The notes beneath the pieces are model-generated. The model had not been told where the DNA came from and searched no databases. It saw nothing but the letters and a program-made list of their open reading frames with translations. From Argonema galeatum A003/A1 (GTDB taxonomy: Bacteria; Cyanobacteriota; Cyanobacteriia; Cyanobacteriales; Aerosakkonemataceae), in the NCBI RefSeq assembly GCF_023333595.1, contig NZ_JAIQZM010000008.1, positions 36,270-100,269 on the forward strand: a stretch of 64,000 nt of DNA, read 5' to 3'. The translations under genes were made by a program, and so were the position numbers. This document shows, piece after piece, positions 61,693 to 64,000 of the stretch; the first letter of the stretch is position 1, and every line of letters starts with the position of its first letter.

Positions 61693-62667
61693 TTAATTAA
61701 TGTAATTCCTCATTTCGACAATAATAGGTAGAGAATCTATTCCCTGATTTACCACTTCTGGAATTGGAGATAGAGTATCAATGATATTTTTGGCAAAATT
61801 ATAATTTGTGTCATTTCCATAAGTACGAGTCAAATATGCCAATAGTTCCAAGGCATAATCCGTAAAATTCAAAACATCAGCAATACAAGCCAATTTGAAA
61901 ATCCGATCTGGTGTGCTTAGATGTGTATTAAAATCTTTTCTAATCAGGTCGCGGAAGTAAAAAGCATCTGCCCACAATAGAAATCCAGCATGAAATTTGG
62001 AAATAATCGGTGAAATCGTCCGACAACCCCGCCCAGTGCTAATCACTATATCGCCCAGGGTAAATCCTTGCTTTCTCAAATATATATCTACATCACTAAA
62101 TAGAGGCTGATTTACATATAACTCAGTAAAGTTTACTTCAGTCGCAACAGCTAAAACACCGCCTTCTAAAATTCTAGCTGCTCCTTCTAAAACCTGAAGC
62201 TCTGCCCCTTGCACATCAAGGTGTATAAAGTCAATTTCATTAATTCCTTCGGATTCACAAAATTTATCCAAAGTCGTTGTATCGACTTCGACGGTAGTAA
62301 TTAATTTGAACAAATCTGAATATCCGCTGAACCGCTCTACATAAGATTCATTAGGAGGATATAAAGAACTGCATCCGGTAAAATTGGTAACATAAATAGG
62401 AAAAGTACCTTCTGAATTCCAAAGAGCTAGCGGGATATGTTTTTCAGTCCAATTTACTTGTCGAACTTCAATATCGGCATTGGCATCATCGCAAGCTTCT
62501 GGATCGGCATCAAATCCATAGATAGTAAGATTGGGTGCAAAGATATTCCAGCCAACAGAGCCATAGTCATCTCGGTTTTCCAACTTACGAGAGCCAACAA
62601 TACAAACTGTCATGTGGATTCGATCTAGATGACCGCTTTCTTTTAAGCTGGAAAGGAACACTGACAT
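61693..62667 (-). CDS. FkbM family methyltransferase
   Basis: About 324 residues from ATG 62667 (MSVFLSSLKESG); the frame extends to GTG 62718 but AAAGAG sits before the ATG. SAM-binding fold: VCIVGSRKLENRDD, LTIYGFDADPEACDDANA, and the FkbM signature VDTTTLDKFCES, IDFIHLDVQGAELQVLEGA then EVNF. FkbM enzymes O-methylate sugars or polyketides, in bacteria often surface glycans. The C-terminal 110 residues (helical, LACIADVLNFTDYALELLAY) are extra to the family core. No other glycan gene is adjacent. Confidence 0.88.
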   Translation of the reverse strand: MSVFLSSLKESGHLDRIHMTVCIVGSRKLENRDDYGSVGWNIFAPNLTIYGFDADPEACDDANADIEVRQVNWTEKHIPLALWNSEGTFPIYVTNFTGCSSLYPPNESYVERFSGYSDLFKLITTVEVDTTTLDKFCESEGINEIDFIHLDVQGAELQVLEGAARILEGGVLAVATEVNFTELYVNQPLFSDVDIYLRKQGFTLGDIVISTGRGCRTISPIISKFHAGFLLWADAFYFRDLIRKDFNTHLSTPDRIFKLACIADVLNFTDYALELLAYLTRTYGNDTNYNFAKNIIDTLSPIPEVVNQGIDSLPIIVEMRNYIN

Positions 62668-62801
62668 ACTAAAGCTCTTTACTTTATCGATAGTTAAGTT
62701 TGAGTGGATCGATCGCACCTTGGCAGCTGGCGAGGGATGAATCTAGGATAGCGGCATAGGGTAAGAGCAACACTGGGGAATATTGCGATCGCGACTATAA
62801 A

Positions 62802-63368
62802 CTATGGCTCCACTTCCGGCCAAAAACGTTCCAGCTGATATCGCCATGCTGCCAGCACCTGTTCACGAGCGGCTGCCCCCTGCGCCATGTCCCCCATTAA
62901 TCCTTCTTCGTAGAAGCGGTCTAAAGTTTGCAGAGTGGCTTCAAGTGATTGTCCTTGCAACTTGGCAGCTTTAATAATTTGACGGACACGACTCTGAACT
63001 AGCTGGTTAAAGCAGTCAGATAGACCGCGTTCGTGCAGAGACAACAGTCGTGCGATCGCACCTGAAAAATCACTTGTCACCAAACTCTCTCGATTGTGTT
63101 GAAACACACCCCACAGAACGTCTTGCATTAAAGCGTAGCGCGTTTCCTGAGTGACATCAAAGTTAGCCTCTAACAGCTGTTCGAGAAAAGGCTGAGCTTC
63201 TTGAGCAGGTACGATCGGGATCAGAATTCGCAGCCAAGATAAATCGTCTGAAAGTAGCACTAAAAGCCGATAATTTGGCCTCTCTACCTGCCAGGAGCCT
63301 GGTGCGATCGTCTGAACATCTGGGCCAAATAGTTCTTGTAATGTGAGGGCAATCTGTTCTGGTGTCAT
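62802..63368 (-). CDS. Conserved cyanobacterial protein, unknown
   Basis: 188 residues, soluble. The N-terminal half alternates strands and helices (MTPEQIALTLQELFGPDVQT, YRLLVLLSDDLSWLRILIPI) in a way that recalls CesT/YbjN-like chaperone folds; the C-terminal half is helical (FNQLVQSRVRQIIKAAKLQG, MAQGAAAREQVLAAWRYQLE). No active-site motif. The fold idea is weak. Upstream of it, at 63379-63406, is the terminator of the DUF4912 gene, so it is transcribed separately. Confidence 0.7.
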   Translation of the reverse strand: MTPEQIALTLQELFGPDVQTIAPGSWQVERPNYRLLVLLSDDLSWLRILIPIVPAQEAQPFLEQLLEANFDVTQETRYALMQDVLWGVFQHNRESLVTSDFSGAIARLLSLHERGLSDCFNQLVQSRVRQIIKAAKLQGQSLEATLQTLDRFYEEGLMGDMAQGAAAREQVLAAWRYQLERFWPEVEP

Positions 63369-63378
63369 ATTTATTCAG

Positions 63379-63406
63379 AAAATAAACCCCCGTCTGAAGT
63401 CGGGGG
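63379..63406 (-). terminator. Intrinsic terminator after the DUF4912 gene
   Basis: Minus strand: stem CCCCCG/CGGGGG (arms 63401-63406 and 63387-63392, 8-nt loop) followed by TTTATTTTC. A second small hairpin (GCAGGGGTTTTCCCCTGC, about 63426-63443) precedes it on the transcript. Confidence 0.65.
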
Positions 63407-63457
63407 AGATATTCGTAGTTTTGCAAGCAGGGGTTTTCCCCTGCCTTACAAAACGTA

Positions 63458-64000
63458 CTAAACGGGGAGCCATTCTTGAACAGCTTCTTCCTTAGTGTTG
63501 GTATGCCGCGATGGCGTCTCGCGGGTAAACTCCATGTGAATCGATCGCGTTTGCTCTCCATCAGCCGCCACCGCCAGGACTGGAAAGTCAATTACACCAT
63601 CTTGGAATGAGATCTGGAAGCGGAAAGTACCATCTGGATTCAGCTTAATCGGACGACCGCCGATCGTCACCGTAGCATCCGGCTCAGTTGCACCGTAAAC
63701 AATTAGCTCAGCATCAGCAACTAACCAGAACTGGCGAGGACGGATAGGAGGTATAGAAGCCGAGAAGCCAACACCCGACATCCCCATCCCAGACTCAGTA
63801 GGAAGTGCCCACATTCCTACACCAGAGGGGATGATGTAAGAACTCAAAGCGTAAGAACTTGCCGCCTGTTCGTAAGAACTTAAAGCGTAGGAACTTAGCG
63901 CGTAGGAACTTACCGGCACCGCATAAGAACTCAAAGCGTAAGAACTTGCCGCCTGTTCGTAAGAACTTAAAGCGTAGGAACTTAGCGCGTAGGAACTTAC
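63458..64000 (-). CDS. DUF4912 protein with tyrosine-rich repeats (partial)
   Basis: The frame is open across the window edge; the N-terminus is missing. The visible part starts with two tandem 29-residue units made of SSYAL/SSYA words (VSSYALSSYALSSYEQ, AASSYALSSYAVP), then a Gly/Met-rich stretch (SGVGMWALPTESGMGMSGVG), then the end of a DUF4912 domain: RPRQFWLVADAELIVYGATE, VTIGGRPIKLNPDGTFRFQI, and VLAVAADGEQTRSIHMEF. The domain is conserved in cyanobacteria, function unknown. The repeat is low-complexity with regularly spaced Tyr, of the kind that could phase-separate or aggregate; this is inference. Confidence 0.82.
   Translation of the reverse strand, partial: VSSYALSSYALSSYEQAASSYALSSYAVPVSSYALSSYALSSYEQAASSYALSSYIIPSGVGMWALPTESGMGMSGVGFSASIPPIRPRQFWLVADAELIVYGATEPDATVTIGGRPIKLNPDGTFRFQISFQDGVIDFPVLAVAADGEQTRSIHMEFTRETPSRHTNTKEEAVQEWLPV

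Overview
The window is cyanobacterial chromosome. Direct evidence: petG (cytochrome b6f subunit V), a cytochrome cM gene, cyanobacterial pilMNOQ without pilP, FtsH, CsbD, DUF2358 and DUF4912 proteins, very many HIP1 octamers (GCGATCGC), and a heavy load of small palindromic repeats. The WD40, TPR-glycosyltransferase, filamentous-haemagglutinin and AvaK-like genes, together with the repeat load, suggest a large-genome filamentous form of the Oscillatoria/Microcoleus kind. The genus is inference.

Layout. 1-6.3 kb: end of a sugar ABC solute-binding gene (minus), then the type IV pilus operon pilM-pilN-pilO-pilQ. 6.9-15.6 kb: HU, a CobD-like enzyme, a flavoprotein that has lost its redox disulfide, a zinc-ribbon membrane protein, hisC, a pabC-like lyase and ftsH. 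15.8-21.2 kb: two WD40 genes around a decayed Uma2 gene and a TPR/GT41 glycosyltransferase. 22-27.4 kb: an array of PRC-barrel/YsnF-AvaK paralogues on the minus strand (one divergent, three intact, one broken by a 152-bp MITE). 27.6-31.8 kb: KDPG aldolase, two L,D-transpeptidases and an Hsp70-like ATPase. 31.9-33.8 kb: an OLD-like (DUF3696-type) ATPase paired with a PIN-like protein, which resembles a defence cassette. 35-42 kb: an iron-uptake region with membrane proteins, a two-domain multicopper oxidase, a porin remnant, an HhH lipoprotein, an EAL protein, a ferritin-like protein and an FTR1 permease. 42.4-45.5 kb: csbD, petG, cytM and an ABC exporter. 46-50.6 kb: a TPS-type haemagglutinin, a membrane protein, and two small unknown genes behind a promoter with a perfect cyanobacterial LexA box. 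50.8-56.3 kb: ahcY, two DedA genes and a NERD nuclease/SF1 helicase/pentapeptide-repeat fusion. 56.4-59 kb: a tightly coupled operon of histidine phosphatase, Pol-beta nucleotidyltransferase and 2H phosphoesterase. 59-64 kb: a membrane protein, an ArsA-like ATPase, a DUF2358 protein, an FkbM methyltransferase, an unknown protein and a DUF4912 protein with a tyrosine-rich repeat.

The best candidates for an undescribed system are the phosphatase-nucleotidyltransferase-2H operon (56373-58967, own promoter), the neighbouring NERD-helicase-pentapeptide fusion, the ATPase/PIN-like pair (31901-33761), and the LexA-box operon of two unknown genes (49640-50583). A second theme is non-autonomous palindromic elements: at least four families have two or more copies here. 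One 152-bp element has two copies that look identical by eye, one of them inside an AvaK-like pseudogene. Another element supplies a stop codon, and C/G-rich repeats have been absorbed in frame into three proteins. I saw no transposase, rRNA, tRNA or CRISPR array. All product calls come from reading translated sequence; no database search was run.
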